In this document: piece after piece, positions 24,156 through 36,356 of the stretch
Numbering within the stretch: position 1 is the stretch's first letter
Layout: every line of letters begins with the position of its first letter
NCBI GenBank assembly: GCA_022393335.1
Contig: JAJEKB010021931.1
Span: forward strand, 314,641-378,640
Source of the DNA: Macrotrachela quadricornifera
Lineage: Eukaryota; Rotifera; Eurotatoria; Philodinida; Philodinidae
Direction: 5' to 3'
Length of the DNA stretch: 64,000 nucleotides
Notes under the pieces: model-generated
Databases searched by the model: none
Told to the model about the DNA's origin: nothing
The model's input: only the letters and a program-made list of their open reading frames with translations
Program-made: the position numbers and the translations under genes

Positions 24156-24460
24156 ATTCGTGCGCCCTAGATTTCTCTGCCAATCTAAACGATAAAAAGC
24201 TTGGGTTGGTTTCAAATCGTAGTCAAGGCTTAGGACTACAACTTAACAGAGGCTGCTTTTTAAAGACGTTCTTCGGCAAAATATGAAGTCTTGAGAGTGT
24301 ATGTTCTCAAATATTTATTTCTCAGCTAATATAAATCACAAAATCGAAAAAATCTGGCTCTGTTAAGTTATAGTGTCAGACCTTAACTATAATTTACAAC
24401 AAACCCAAGCTTTCTAGGTTTTAAAATGGCGAAGAAATTTAGGAGGCACGAAAACATATA
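24156..24460. repeat. Foldback element, about 0.3 kb
   Basis: The left arm CGTGCGCCCTAGATTTCTCT continues through AAGCTTGGGTTGGTTTCAAA and ACTACAACTTAACAGAGGC. It is mirrored by GGCTCTGTTAAGTTATAGTG through AACCCAAGCTTTCTAGGT and AAATTTAGGAGGCACG. The arms are about 100 bp and moderately diverged. Confidence 0.7.
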
Positions 24461-24930
24461 ATCAAAAAGCCTCATATTGAGAAAAACGCAAAACAATGAA
24501 AAACTGTCGTTTTCTTCTGTAGAGGCTTTCAGAAAAACCTATGTGAAACCGCTTAAAAACCGTCATAAAATTAATAAACTATAATGCATTCAATAGCGGA
24601 CGTGATACTCTATCAGATACGCTATTAAAAATATCGATAAATTTGGCCAAAATCCCCTTTTTTTTGGATGGAGAGGGAGTGGGCCTTAATAAAACATCTT
24701 TAGAAATTAAAATACGAAATGCAAAATTCTGTCAGTTACTATGGATTCCATCAGTGGAATTTATTGAATCACATATGTTAATTGAAATTTGCGAAGAATA
24801 GATAAGATTAGGTAGAACTCTAGTTTAATGAATTTTTTGTAGTTAGTTGGTAGTTGAAAGATGTTTTTATGTGTATTTTTCTAGCAGTGGACAATTGTAC
24901 CCATTCGTGGGGAAATTGATCCTGTTTATG

Positions 24931-25195
24931 GAGAAATGGTTCACTCCACAAAAATCATACATATTATAGAGAAATGGAAAGAAAAAAAATATATACGTAT
25001 GTAAATATATCTATTCTGTGATATTTCACATACAGTTGAATTTAGAGTGAAATGCTTTTTCTTTCAAAGAGAAATGGTTCCACAAGGGCAAATGGAAGGA
25101 AAAAATATATATACATATACAAATACAATCCATTGTATGATATTTCGCATAGACGTAAATTTTCAACGAAATGGTTTTTCTTACAATGGGAAATG
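24931..25195 (+). repeat. Two-copy tandem repeat, about 138 bp unit
   Basis: Both copies start GAGAAATGGTTC (24931 and 25069). They then share AAATGGAA(A/G)GAAAAAA, ATATATAC, a TGATATTTC(A/G)CATA stretch and a GAAATG(C/G)TTTTTCTT tail. The duplication explains the overlapping open frames on both strands here, which are not genes. Confidence 0.7.
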
Positions 25196-26417
25196 ATTCT
25201 TTTCCCAAAGCGAAACTGCTGTATTATGTACCTTTGTCCACAAGTAATTCGAATCATATAGTAAATATGATGCTAGCATTATTTTCTAACAATCGTTTCA
25301 TGTTTCAAATGAAGTAAATAAATTTTTCTTTCTTGGTAGTTTTCAGCTGGATAATAGACTAGGGCATGATTTATTGTAATGACCTTCAAATGATAAAACA
25401 CGATTAACTTTGCTCATCCAGTTCGCGTACCCAAACATGCATAACAGAAACAAAATATATCCTACAGAATATGCTCTATAAACGATCATCTAGAATTCCA
25501 CTAAAACCAAACACTCAACCTCTTTTACAAAAAAAACTCTCAACTTCTTTCTAAAAATCTTCCACTTCAATTTATTCACCGGCAATTCTATACACAATTT
25601 CACTTGATATTTAAAACATTTTCACAGACAAAAGTCGACTTCTCCTGAATAATACCCTAAGCAAAAAATTCTCAATTTTTGCTCAATCTATTTTATTTCC
25701 ATTTTTACGTATAAATGCGGTCTGGCTAAACAATTTCTACTTGAAGTATCACTGTTTTTGCAGCAGTTGCAGGATGCCTACCAAGCAGAATTCAGAATTT
25801 TGTACACTTATGCATTGTTTTTATTTAATATTGTTTCTGTCGTACTTACATACTATTCTATAAAATTCTATTTGATAGAATTCTACTATTATCTTGATTC
25901 TGGTTAGAGTTTGACGACAAGAATCAAAAAAGAGGATATATAATCTAATATACATGAAGTGAGTTGTATATAGTATGTCTATGGAATAGAATCCTGAACG
26001 AAATTCTGCTATGGTTTCCGAATTCTCTACATAATTCTGTGCTATGCATTATCGCATGCATGAAATGAAATGATATCATATAGTATGTGTGTGTATTAGA
26101 ATTCTGAACAAAATTCTACTGATTATTAAATGATTAAATTGTATTCGTTTGTTTGCATTTATTTTATTTTCATTTTGAAAATATCCCATAAATAAGTCTT
26201 TTTCACTAATGTCTAATCGATCAATGAAAAATCCAAATAATTTTTTTTTTCCCTCAGTAAGAATGCGTGTCGAAATTTCATTTCGCAAAGCGCATAATGT
26301 AATCTTCCATGGTATTTACCTTGCACAATCAAAGAACATGAATCATTGTTGCAATACTATATAACTGGTTGCTTTTCATTATTCTCTTTGCATCTTAATT
26401 CAACACATTTAGTGAAA

Positions 26418-29283
26418 ATGCTACAAAGAAAACTTGATTGGAATACCCCAATTCATAAGTTGTCACAAACGTACGTCCCACTCAAGCGTGTCGACGTCGA
26501 AGTAACAGTTCGCTCATTTGCTGCTAATGTTACTATTACACAAATCTTTCGAAATGATGAAACTGTTCCTATCGAAGGTGTCTATTGTTTTCCAATTGAA
26601 GAACATGCAGCTATATACCAATTTCTAGCTCGAATCGGTGATCGAGAGATAGTTGCTCAATTAAAAGAGAAACAACAAGCTGAACGAGAATATAATGATG
26701 CACTTCGAAATAATCATGGCGCTTACATGCTTGAACAAGATGAACAATCTCAAGATAATTTTATTGTCAATGTTGGAGCACTTTTACCTGATCAAGAATG
26801 TCAAATAATGATCTCTTATGTTACTGAATTAGATCTAGTTGAAAATGGTACAAAAATTCGATTAGTCATTCCAACAACAATTGCACCCCGTTACAATCCG
26901 AACATAGGTGGTATCGGTACACCAACAGGTACAACTACAAAATATGTGGAAACCGCTCCGTATACAATAGAATTTCATTGTAACATTGAAAAAATTGGCA
27001 TCGCTCGAGTTAGTTCGGTATCTCATCCAATTCAAATCGATCTCAATCGAGACAATATCTGTAGGGTTGAATTTGCTCAAGAAAATACTCGTCTAGATCG
27101 AGATATTATTGTCGATATTGAATTAGACAAAAAACAATCTAGTACCATTGTTGCAGTTGAATCTGGCGCTATCATGGCATCTTTTGTTCCTACCGAAAAT
27201 GATTGTCAACTTATTTTGAATAGTGGACAGATTCTCAACGAATTTATTTTTGTAATTGATTGTAGTGGCTCAATGGATGAACACAACAAGATTGGATTAG
27301 CTCGTCAAGCAATGTTACTCTTTCTGAAGAGTCTTCCTGTTAATTGTCATTTCAATATCATACGTTTTGGAAGCGAATATCATAGTTTATTCAAAGATGT
27401 AACTGCCATTTATAATGATGAAAATGCTAGACAAGCTGAAAAACTTATTAACAATATGAAAGCTGATTTAGGTGGTACTGAATTGGTAAGTTGAAGACAT
27501 TCAGAGATGATATTCTTTTGTACGAATTCCTTTAAAATTTTTTTTTAAATTTTAGTTACGTCCTTTTCAATGGCTTAAAAAACATCCACCAACAGAAGGT
27601 TACGCTCGTCAACTTTTCCTTTTATCGGATGGAGAAATTTCAAATGTTGATGAAGTACTTGACATTTGTCGTTCAATGGCTACTACAACTCGAATCTTTT
27701 CGTTTGGTTTGGGTTCGGCACCAAGTCGTGCATTGATCAAGGGGCTTGCTCGTACAACCAACGGACGTTTTGTTTTTATTCCTCCTTCGACCAGTGTTGA
27801 CATATATGTTGGTGAACAAATGCAAAAAGCATTGCAACCTTGTTTTAATAATGTTAAAATTAAGATGAATCCTGATTACGAATCGGTCCATGTTATTCCT
27901 ACAGATTCACCACCAGTCTTTGTTAATGATCGACTTATTTTTTACATAATTCTTGACAATGATAAGTCAACAACATTCGATCATAATACAACTGTGGAAT
28001 TGTACAGCGGTAAACAACGTTTAGCTGAAACTAAACTTACTCAAATTCCTAGTGTGAGCAATGATGGTATGATTGCTCGGTTAGCTGCGAAAGCTCTCAT
28101 TTCGGAACTACAACATCTCAAACTACCATCCTCCAACAATGAAATTAAGCATACTAAGGAAACAATTAAAAAACGCATTCTCGAAATTTCACTCAAACAC
28201 AATATTCTAAGTCCTTACACAGCTTTTCTTGGTATAGAAAAACGAACTAGTATAAGCAATGTTGATATGGTTCTACGCGAAGTACCTATACAAATATCGG
28301 CTGACAATCAATATTCGAAATATTTAGAACAAGTCACCGCTCAAATACACCGCGATCAAATGAGAAACCGAGCCGAGACACAGAAAAAGCAAGCTGAAAT
28401 GTCGCGTATGCACGATTCGACTATGCATGAAATGCAACACTTTCAAAGAGAATACCATGACGCTCAAAATTATTTGCGTCGCACTCATGATGATTATGCG
28501 CATAGACAAAATAGATTACAACAAGCTCAGATCAAATATGAAGAGGCTCGAAAGAGATTAGAAGAATGCAAGCAAATCGGAAAAAAGTTACTTGAAGAGA
28601 CTCGGCTGTTACAAGAAACGAATGCACCCGTTGAAATTCAACGCAAAGAGCATATTCGAGTTGAAATAGAGCAATCGCTTCGCGAGAAGCAAGATGCTGT
28701 AATGCGGTTTGAAAATGCTAGTGAAGAGTTAAAAGAATTCAAATATGAGATGCACCGTGTTGAAATAGAAGTTAGGCGAGCAGAGGAGCATTGCTTTGAT
28801 TTAAATTCTACAATGGCATTGCAAGAATTGGATCTTCAAATGGGCCCTATGTCTTTTTATGACTATGATGATAATGACGATAGGTTGTCCTCTGAAATGA
28901 ATTACGTCGAAATTCTAAAACGCTGCGAAAATGAGAAACAATCTTCAAGACAACTGCCCACTGTTGCTCGTACTGATAATAAAGCCGAACTTGATATTAT
29001 TCGGGATTTAATCAATAAACAAAGATTTGATGGTCTATGGGATGTTGATACTGGCACTGTCGAAAAATTAACTGGAAAGCCATTATCAACCTTTCAACAA
29101 ATAGATAATATGGAAGTACTCATCTCTGCAATTATTGTTCTCGTACTTGAAACACGTTTTGCTTCGTTATCATCAATGTGGTATGGCATTGTTAAAAAAG
29201 CACGTAAGTGTCTCATCGATATGTACATCAACAATCCTCATGACCTCGATATTTTACTTGAAAATATTCAAAAACAATTGTAA
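26418..29283 (+). CDS. VIT and von Willebrand A domain protein with coiled coil (2 exons)
   Basis: Exon 1 is 26418-27485 and exon 2 is 27556-29283. A 70-nt intron (GTAAGT...TTTTAG) joins them in phase 0 to give 931 residues. I chose the ATG at 26418 because the upstream frame contains no better start and the VIT domain begins soon after it. Residues about 10-135 are a VIT domain (VDVEVTVRSFAANVTITQIF; EGVYCFPI). Residues about 272-460 are a vWA domain with an intact MIDAS: D281-x-S283-x-S285, T354 in GGTEL and D381 in LLSDGE. Residues about 618-772 form a long, highly charged coiled coil. The C-terminus (FDGLWDVD through to the last residues) resembles the helical tail of VWA5A-type proteins. 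VIT/vWA proteins of this kind are intracellular or secreted binding scaffolds; no signal peptide is visible here, so a cytosolic role is inferred. The coiled coil between the vWA domain and the tail is unusual for VWA5A-type proteins. Confidence 0.9.
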
Positions 29284-29306
29284 AAGTTTATTATTTTATT
29301 CTCTCA

Positions 29307-29312
29307 AATAAA
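29307..29312 (+). promoter_or_regulatory. Candidate poly(A) signal of the VIT/vWA gene
   Basis: AATAAA lies 24 nt after the stop codon of the VIT/vWA gene. Position and motif fit, but AATAAA is common in AT-rich DNA. Confidence 0.45.
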
Positions 29313-29562
29313 TTTCGAAATTTTCATCAAAAGAATACTGAATGATTGATAAATGTGTGTGATTTATTCAAATAAAATTGTTCAATTCGTAAGATCGTTA
29401 AATGAATTTTAATTCATTCGATTTGATACACAACATTGACATGAATTATAGCATAATTTGACATGTAGATAATAAATGTTTTCATAAAGAAGGTTATATT
29501 GATTATTCTTCAAATCCAAAACTTTCTTATCTGCTACAGTAAAGTTGCATTTGATTATTTAA

Positions 29563-30392
29563 CCCTTTGAGTTCCGGTGATAAATATATTCACCACCTGC
29601 GAGAATTTTTTGATTCTCAAAAAATTTCAGGTTTGTTTCAAGTTTTTAAGCTCTGGAAAGAAAACTTTTAACAAATGTTCGTAGTTAGTAAATATTTGTG
29701 CGAGATTGCACAGATATTCATGTGTATAGAGCCTATCGAAAAGTGCACTGTGATACATTAATTTAGTTTAAGAATGTTTTCTTCAACAACTAAAATTTTA
29801 AAAAGTTGTGTTCCGACTCATTGTATCTTGACGAAATCTATAAAACCTCTCTGATGTATAAGACATAATAGATTCTGATTCTGATGAAACCTTATCCGAT
29901 GAAAGTAAAGGTATAATTAGTTCATTTGAACTTGATAATAGTAGTTCTCAAGATAATGATTCACTAATTGAAGAATTTGATCAGAACTCAATATGTGAAT
30001 GACAATGAAAACAAGATAACTCACGTTTTTCTACGTCTTTCAATTATTTTGATGGACGTACATTAGGAATCAACATAATTCAATCAATCAATTCATTTTC
30101 CAACTTCATATGACAAAATGTGATCAAATTAATTGTCGATCTAACCAATATTTATGGAAAACAATGCTATAGTCAAAAAAGTGAAGAAACAACATCGTCT
30201 TCGTGTGAAAAATTGTTTTTCATTGTATCATCAAAACTATGTGTATCAACAGTAAAATAAATAAACATTTGATCATATAATCACGCAGATTTTTATTCAA
30301 ACTTAACCACAGGATTCGCAGTATCATCTAGCTACTTAATAACATGTTTTATTAAATTTAAATTCGATAAAAACAAGTCTGGACTCAAAGGG
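29563..30392 (+). mobile_element. Short piggyBac element with TTAA target duplication and broken transposase
   Basis: The element begins CCCTTTGAGTTCC and ends GGACTCAAAGGG (inverted). It is flanked on both sides by TTAA (29559-29562 and 30393-30396), the exact target site of piggyBac transposons. Total length is 830 bp, far below an autonomous copy. Inside, on the plus strand, is a decayed N-terminal transposase fragment: an acidic DSDETLSDESKG stretch from about 29871, then FDGRTLGINIIQ and LIVDLTNIYGKQ (about 30045-30165). The last of these matches the same helix seen in the 5194 pseudogene. In-frame stops interrupt it, and the catalytic region is missing. Confidence 0.85.
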
Positions 30393-31656
30393 TTAACACG
30401 AACTGCACGTATATGTTCCAATGTTCATGATTTCAACTTAGAGCGTCTTCGAATTAATACATCTTTATTATTAGCTTAATATCTCTTTGAGAGTGGCCCT
30501 ATAGCAATGTTCTATCAAACATTGCATTCATGATGTAAGAAACATAATCAATATCTCAAATCTTCAATTAAAAATGTCCCAGTACGAGTCAAATCCACAA
30601 CCGATTACACATTAGCAAGTTATTTAATTCAAAAAAATACATTCATGACAAATATTAAGAAGAATTGACTGAACAAACAAATGATTATCAAAGAGAACAC
30701 ATATTACCCATATTATTTACTAAAATAAAATACATAGTCTATTAGTGATCCATTTTTATGTCCAAAAAAAATGATTTTTTTCTCAATGTTTTTCACAGTT
30801 TCTCGTCCTATATTGTAGATGTTTTATATAACACTGATCCATCTATATCTAACCAACAACCTTATTCTCATACTATAAAAAAAATAGTCAACTTCAAAAA
30901 ACACAATTAGAGGATTCATCAATTCAAACGAATGACATTAAATAACCACAACATTGCGAAGTAAAGTATACGGTGTCGTTTGATGCTTTGAATCTATTCA
31001 CACACAACAATTCTTCTATATCATTGTATATGCTTCTTTTGAACATATACAATTTCATTTCCCATCTGATGGTTCCTATAGTTGGGATGAAATATACAGG
31101 TTATGGTAGCTACTCTCACTTCTCACCATTAACAGAATTGAGCGGTTGAAGATCCTTCTAATCAGCTCACATAATATATGTATCCAGAGAGATCACAAGA
31201 GAGAGGGAGACAAAGGAAATGCTAGCGATAATTAATTAAGGACAAGGACGAAAACAAGGGAAAACAGTGAGGAAGAGATATGTATTATAATGGAAGAAAT
31301 AAAAGAGAAGGGCAAATGTGGTGACTATCATCAATCGGAAGTGAGCGTATGATATCGTCACGCTCACCCTTCTCAGCTCCAGACCATCAAGATCATGGCA
31401 GCTATACACATCCACACCCACACATCCATTACCATACTCAGACGCATGCCTTGACCCCTCATCATGTTTTCAGTCCAACGACCAACATATCTGCTTTCGC
31501 TTTCGTAGGTTTGCAGTGTTTCATCGACTATAATGCTGTTTATATAATTAACTTCGTATTGATCATCATTCGTCGGCACTGAAAAAAGTGAAATTCATAA
31601 GTACGTGAAAAAGAGTCAGATAGAAGTACTTATGCGGAGACACTTGGTTACCGGAA

Positions 31657-31703
31657 TTTCGCTAATAGAACCTTCGCCATTGACAAAAGTTCTATTAGCG
31701 AAA
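31657..31703. repeat. Perfect 15-bp inverted repeat with a third partial copy
   Basis: TTTCGCTAATAGAAC (31657-31671) and GTTCTATTAGCGAAA (31689-31703) are exact complements with a 17-nt loop. A further TTTTATTAGCGAAATTTT follows immediately. No gene overlaps it, so the role is unknown. Confidence 0.75.
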
Positions 31704-32299
31704 ATTTTATTAGCGAAATTTTGGAACCCCGAGACACTTTTGATTTTGGTGTTAGTTCAAAAAAGTTCAAATTTGGAATCAGAGTGATTTGTTATGACAT
31801 AGTCTGAGGGTTTCTGAGAGCCATAGAAGCCATAGTATTGCTGTTTGGGTTAGAGTAAAAAAAATACAGCTAAATAGATTCATGATCGATACTTGATTGT
31901 ATACATTCTTAGTGAATATCTGAAGCTCTGACAACTTTGTTGATCTAGCCGGACGCTTTAACTCTCATCTTTATCTCGTATTCGTCACGTCATTGACATT
32001 ATACGAAAAAAATCAAGCATTTATATTGTACAAAATTAACAAAGTTCTAGCTAGTGTAACGTACGTTTGATTGTATTTAAGGGTTCGATCTTTCTAACGA
32101 AACTCAAAACAAGTTGCCTGCAAAGATCCATAATATGTTCGTATCTGTACTTCTCAGGAACCAGATGAAATGACTGAAGACTGTTTTTTCCGACAACTCT
32201 CCTTTGGAAAATAATGATTTTTGCACCATTTGATTGGTCTAGGATTGCTACTAAAAATATTCTCTTTACTAAATAACAATAGTTAACTCATTAACTGTT

Positions 32300-33500
32300 G
32301 AAGAATAACACGAAAAGGAAAACAAAAGCATTGACTAAGTAATTAAGAGGAATCAAACAGTTGAAAAAACTTCACGAATGAGAGAACTCAACATACTCGA
32401 AAGAATCCTTGAACTGAAGTAATTGTAGGAAACGAATCATTTTGGGTTCCCAAAGAACTAGGTGAGCATGGCAATCGAGAAGAATCGAAATGATTCAAGT
32501 AAATTCAATAAAATAAAGAAATTAGATTCCTTGTGGAATGAAAACTAGGGACTTGAAGAAGAGATACAAGTCTAGACAAGGGACAAGTTAAGAAACGTGA
32601 ATAGTTCGAAATAACCATGAAATCTTCGAGACCCTATGAAAGAAGACGAACGCAAACGATCCAAGGAGTTCAAGAAAACTAAGTGACTCATGAAAATTAT
32701 GAAATCCAGTACTATTTGTGGACTCAAAGGCACATAAGAAATCTAACTAGCCTGAGGTATCAAAGAAAGCAAAGTGTTTATGGAGTCCAAGTAATCTAAC
32801 GAACTCACAGTATTCAAAATATCTATATAATCGAAAGAATTGAAGGAATGCAAGGAACTGTTTTAGACTGTAGGTATTTTATCGAATATAAAAAATTTTT
32901 TTGGAAAGTAAACAAATAAAAGAACTCAAGCAATGGAAACAATACATGTAGTCGAAGAGATTGAAGGGCTTCGAGAAAGAAACTAAAAGTATAGAACGGA
33001 ATAACCCAAGAGACTATTAGAATTGAACGAGTCTATTGAAACTAAGGAATGCCCCGAACAGAACCAAACTTATGAACTCAAGGAGTGCTAGAAACGAAAG
33101 GAACCCAAGAACCAGAATTATTACATAGAAAATAGGAAATCAACAGAATCCAAGTAATTTACCGAACTTTGTGAATCTTAGAAACTCAAGGAATGCAAAG
33201 AATTTAGCTAATCCGAAGAATAAAAATGTTCCATCAAATGAAAAAAAGCCAAAGGCCATGAATAGCTCAATGTTGGGAATGTGATCGAATGAATCTGTGA
33301 AACCCACATAATCTCGGAAATATTGGAAAGTGAAGAATGTTCAGAAAGTGAGAACTATCTGGAAGCGGAAGAAAATTAAGGAATATCAAAATCTCAGTAA
33401 GCTAATAAAGCTGTTGCATTGAAAGTACCGAAAGATCTTAAGTATAACGAAAGAGAATTATGGAAGTCAGGCAAATCCAGATAAAGAAGAAATTTCAGCA
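32300..33500 (+). repeat. Degenerate purine-rich repeat tract, about 1.2 kb
   Basis: The plus strand is dominated by variants of GAA(C/T)TCAAGGAA, CCAAGGAATC, GAAATCAAAG and similar 10-13-nt words, with clear A/G excess over C/T. No frame stays open. It looks like an ancient minisatellite that has decayed, rather than a gene. Confidence 0.55.
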
Positions 33501-33553
33501 ACTTTTGGGGTTGAAGAAATCCTTGGAATTGCGGAAATGTGGGTACTAGGATT

Positions 33554-35194
33554 CTATTGATACATACCTTTATCTTTGATATATGCAGTCCAACCTGATT
33601 TCACGGATTTTGTAAAATCTTTTCCAAAAAAAAAGCAATTGTACACGTATGGTGCGTAAAATGTAGCAGCGGCGCATTGATCTTCATATTTGCATGCTTG
33701 AAAACATTGATAATCGTCATTTTCAGTATATTGTTTGTAAGGGCTAGATAGGCCTGTGTTATATTTTGTTATCACTTTGTTTAATCCTTTCTGGAAAATG
33801 AGAGCTGTGTTTGTTAATTTCGGTTTTACCGTTTCATATTTCCAAGCCATCCATGATGCGAAGTTCACAAATGTATACACTCGAGAATTATAATAGATAA
33901 ACTTACGTTTATCTGTCTTCATATCAGGTCGTGACTTTCCTATCATGTTATAATCTAATATCATAGGTGTTTTCTTGGCGCAAGCCCAGAATTGACATTT
34001 TTCGCCTTCACTTATCGCCAAGACATAATTAAGATATTTATTGTTATCAAGTGTACGGTTCGCACAATATTCGGTTTGTTTGGCAGAGCAATTACCAATT
34101 AGACTATGAGAATTCTTATTATTAGGGATACACCATGCTACTAATGCATTTCTACCATGGTCTAATTCGTTTATATAAAAGTGTGAACCACAATATGTAT
34201 AATTAGGAGAATACCACACCACATGTTGTGTGCCACGGATTTTGGAAGAATAAAAAATAACGTCCCAATCAAAATATTTAAACATCATTTTTAGAGTTTG
34301 TGCAGTTTCATCAGCAGATTTTCTTTTGTTTGCAATTTTTTTTACAATATTTCTTAATCCAAAAACTCCTTGATCTTTTACGAGTTCTTTCAAGTTAGTG
34401 ACTTCACTATAATATTGAATCAACTCGTTTACTTCCTTTTTGAAACGAGGCGGATCGAATTGTGTCGTATGATTATCTGCTTCTTCACATCCTTTGATTA
34501 CAATTGTAATTAAGGATGCTAAGTTTTTTACAGTGTCACTCCATATACTAATCTTTTCTGGTTCATAATGAGCGCAGTTTTTCAAAAAGTCCACTACTTC
34601 ATGGTTACCGAGAATTATTAGAAATAGACTATATATTTGATGTATTCCTTGTGTGTGATCCTTACACCTGGATATTATCTCCTTTCTTACGTTTTCTGTT
34701 TCTGTTTCCGTTTTGACTCGATAGAAAGTATCATATATATTCAGTAATGCTGTTATTTTCGTTGAAAGTTCACGATAGTTCTGTTTTATTTGTGTACATT
34801 GAACTAAGTGGCCAATACTTTGTACTGTTTCTGCGATTTCTTTTAGTTTTACCAACATCTTATCTAGTTTTACCAAAATCGTATCTAGTTTCACATCTAG
34901 ATCACAAGTGGATGGCGATTGAAAACCAAAAACTGACCCAGAAAACGAAGCTAAACTTGAGGCAGCTTCCAAAATATGTGTTGGTTTGGCTTTACTCATG
35001 AAAGTTAGAAGGTTTGCGATTAATTCTGATGCTTCTTCAAGAACACAAGAATCTCTTTTTTTTCTTGATAATTTAGTTTCATTAAGGCTGTCTGTTGCTT
35101 TCAAATCATCGTGGGTTAAAAAATTGTAGTTACCTAAACTTGATGTTGTCATTATAAATAATACACATTGAATGAAAATTAAACTTATATGCAT
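33554..35194 (-). CDS. Secreted coiled-coil protein with C-terminal PAN/apple-like domain
   Basis: The open frame is 546 residues from an ATG at 35194. Residues 1-20 are a signal peptide (ISLIFIQCVLFIMTTSS). RKKR at 44-47 is a furin-type cleavage site, so an N-terminal propeptide is likely removed. Residues about 98-125 have a clear leucine heptad pattern (LDTILVKLDKMLVKLKEI), and the region to about 270 is mostly helical. Residues about 485-540 carry the cysteine spacing of a PAN/apple domain (QCFQACKYEDQCAAATF...NCFFFG). PAN domains bind proteins or glycans. I do not recognise the long central part. The frame ends six codons after a strong donor (AAAG then GTATGT at 33566), so the real protein may continue in another exon that I could not find. 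Function is unknown; a secreted adhesion or defence role is inference only. Confidence 0.8.
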   Translation of the reverse strand: MHISLIFIQCVLFIMTTSSLGNYNFLTHDDLKATDSLNETKLSRKKRDSCVLEEASELIANLLTFMSKAKPTHILEAASSLASFSGSVFGFQSPSTCDLDVKLDTILVKLDKMLVKLKEIAETVQSIGHLVQCTQIKQNYRELSTKITALLNIYDTFYRVKTETETENVRKEIISRCKDHTQGIHQIYSLFLIILGNHEVVDFLKNCAHYEPEKISIWSDTVKNLASLITIVIKGCEEADNHTTQFDPPRFKKEVNELIQYYSEVTNLKELVKDQGVFGLRNIVKKIANKRKSADETAQTLKMMFKYFDWDVIFYSSKIRGTQHVVWYSPNYTYCGSHFYINELDHGRNALVAWCIPNNKNSHSLIGNCSAKQTEYCANRTLDNNKYLNYVLAISEGEKCQFWACAKKTPMILDYNMIGKSRPDMKTDKRKFIYYNSRVYTFVNFASWMAWKYETVKPKLTNTALIFQKGLNKVITKYNTGLSSPYKQYTENDDYQCFQACKYEDQCAAATFYAPYVYNCFFFGKDFTKSVKSGWTAYIKDKGMYQ

Positions 35195-35943
35195 TTTTAT
35201 CTATAAATATGTATTTAAAAAAAATTAGAGATAGTCCATGAGAAAACCGATTATTGTGCCATATAGGCATAACATGGTTAAAATCTGAGGGTGAGTTTAT
35301 ATAAGAAGGTTCAAGCATTCATATGCTGCGTTTCAATCCTGACTTAAGAGATCGTTGTCAGGTATGTATAGGATGGTTACTACACAAATAAATAAGAGAA
35401 ATTCCATGAGACCATCGACGACTATGCTAGACATTGAAGCACTTAGACATGCACCAAAAACAATATTGGTTTTAAATTTCAGGTTTTGAGGCCTTCGTTT
35501 TGATAGTTTTGATTTTGATTTTGGGATAGTCATGAAAAAATTTGACATTGATAAAACAAACCCCAAAATGCTTTTCTATAAACTCAAGTATATTTATTCC
35601 TTTGAAATAAACTGTTCCCATAATATTATTTATGAAAAATTATTTTTCATAAGGTTCTATTCATCTAAGAACAACTAGTTTTGTAAAAAGCTGTTCAATT
35701 TCTTACTTTATAGAACGTTAAACGGAACTCAATGTCTTCTATCGAATGTGCTAGAATGTTTCAGTTTTACAATGAATCTTAAGAGTATTATGAAGGCTTT
35801 ACTGAATTCTCATGCTGGTAGAAAACGTCCCCTTTTCTTATTAACTATGTAAATATTGACAGCACTCACTTATTAATATGCTCATGTGTGCTTTCATTGC
35901 CATCATCCTCTATTGTTCTGTTGAATGTCCACGAGGAAACATG

Positions 35944-36356
35944 CCAGGGTGTCCAAGCCGTTTAAACCTCATCTTTTGGCGATAAGTAGATCTCGATGAG
36001 ATATGGAAAATTCCAAAAGGATACGCGTCCTTAGGCATTTCTTCCAGAATTATAGCTATTTTGGTAGAATTTTTGTCTGTAGTCGGACATGTGCCAATAT
36101 ATCGAATAACGTTATTTCGAGCTGAAATTTAGTCCAAAAATAGCTATACTTACCTCTAGAATGCGCTGAAAATTTCAGCTCAAAATAATGTCATTCGATT
36201 TATTGGTACATATTGAGCTACAGACTAAAATTCTACTGAAATAGTTATAATTGTGAAAGAAAGGCCTAAGGGCGCGTATTCTTTTGAAGTTTTTCATATC
36301 TCATCGAGATCTATTTATCACTAAAAGATGAAGTTTAAACGGCTTGGATATCTCGG
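35944..36356. repeat. Foldback element, about 0.4 kb, long arms
   Basis: Left arm GTCCAAGCCGTTTAAACCTC, then AGATCTCGATGAGATATG and GGATACGCGTCCTTAGGC. The right arm is its mirror: GCCTAAGGGCGCGTATTC, then CATATCTCATCGAGATCT and AAGTTTAAACGGCTTGGA. The arms are about 190 bp, meet near 36150 and are moderately diverged. No TSD is evident. Confidence 0.85.

Larger units (their letters stand above)
22334..26417. other. Intergenic region with foldback and tandem repeats, no gene
   Basis: I find no supported coding region in these 4.1 kb. Frames at 23877-24128 and on both strands at 25026-25261 coincide with repeats and have no motif. Present are a foldback element (24156-24460), a two-copy tandem repeat (24931-25195) and a weak duplicated stretch around 25974-26015 and 26081-26121, where ATATAGTATGT is followed by (G/C)AACAAAATTCT-like sequence. 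Confidence 0.55.
30397..33553. other. Intergenic region, no gene; partly purine-rich
   Basis: No supported gene. 30397-31600 is AT-rich with short motifless frames and CACA-type microsatellite sequence near 31400-31440. A hairpin lies at 31657-31703. From about 32300 to 33500 the plus strand turns purine-rich and degenerately repetitive. A small terminal exon of the neighbouring minus-strand gene could hide here, but I could not identify it. Confidence 0.5.

Noticed and set aside
25026..25261. Overlapping plus and minus open frames
   Set aside because: They coincide with a tandem repeat and have low-complexity composition; no motif.
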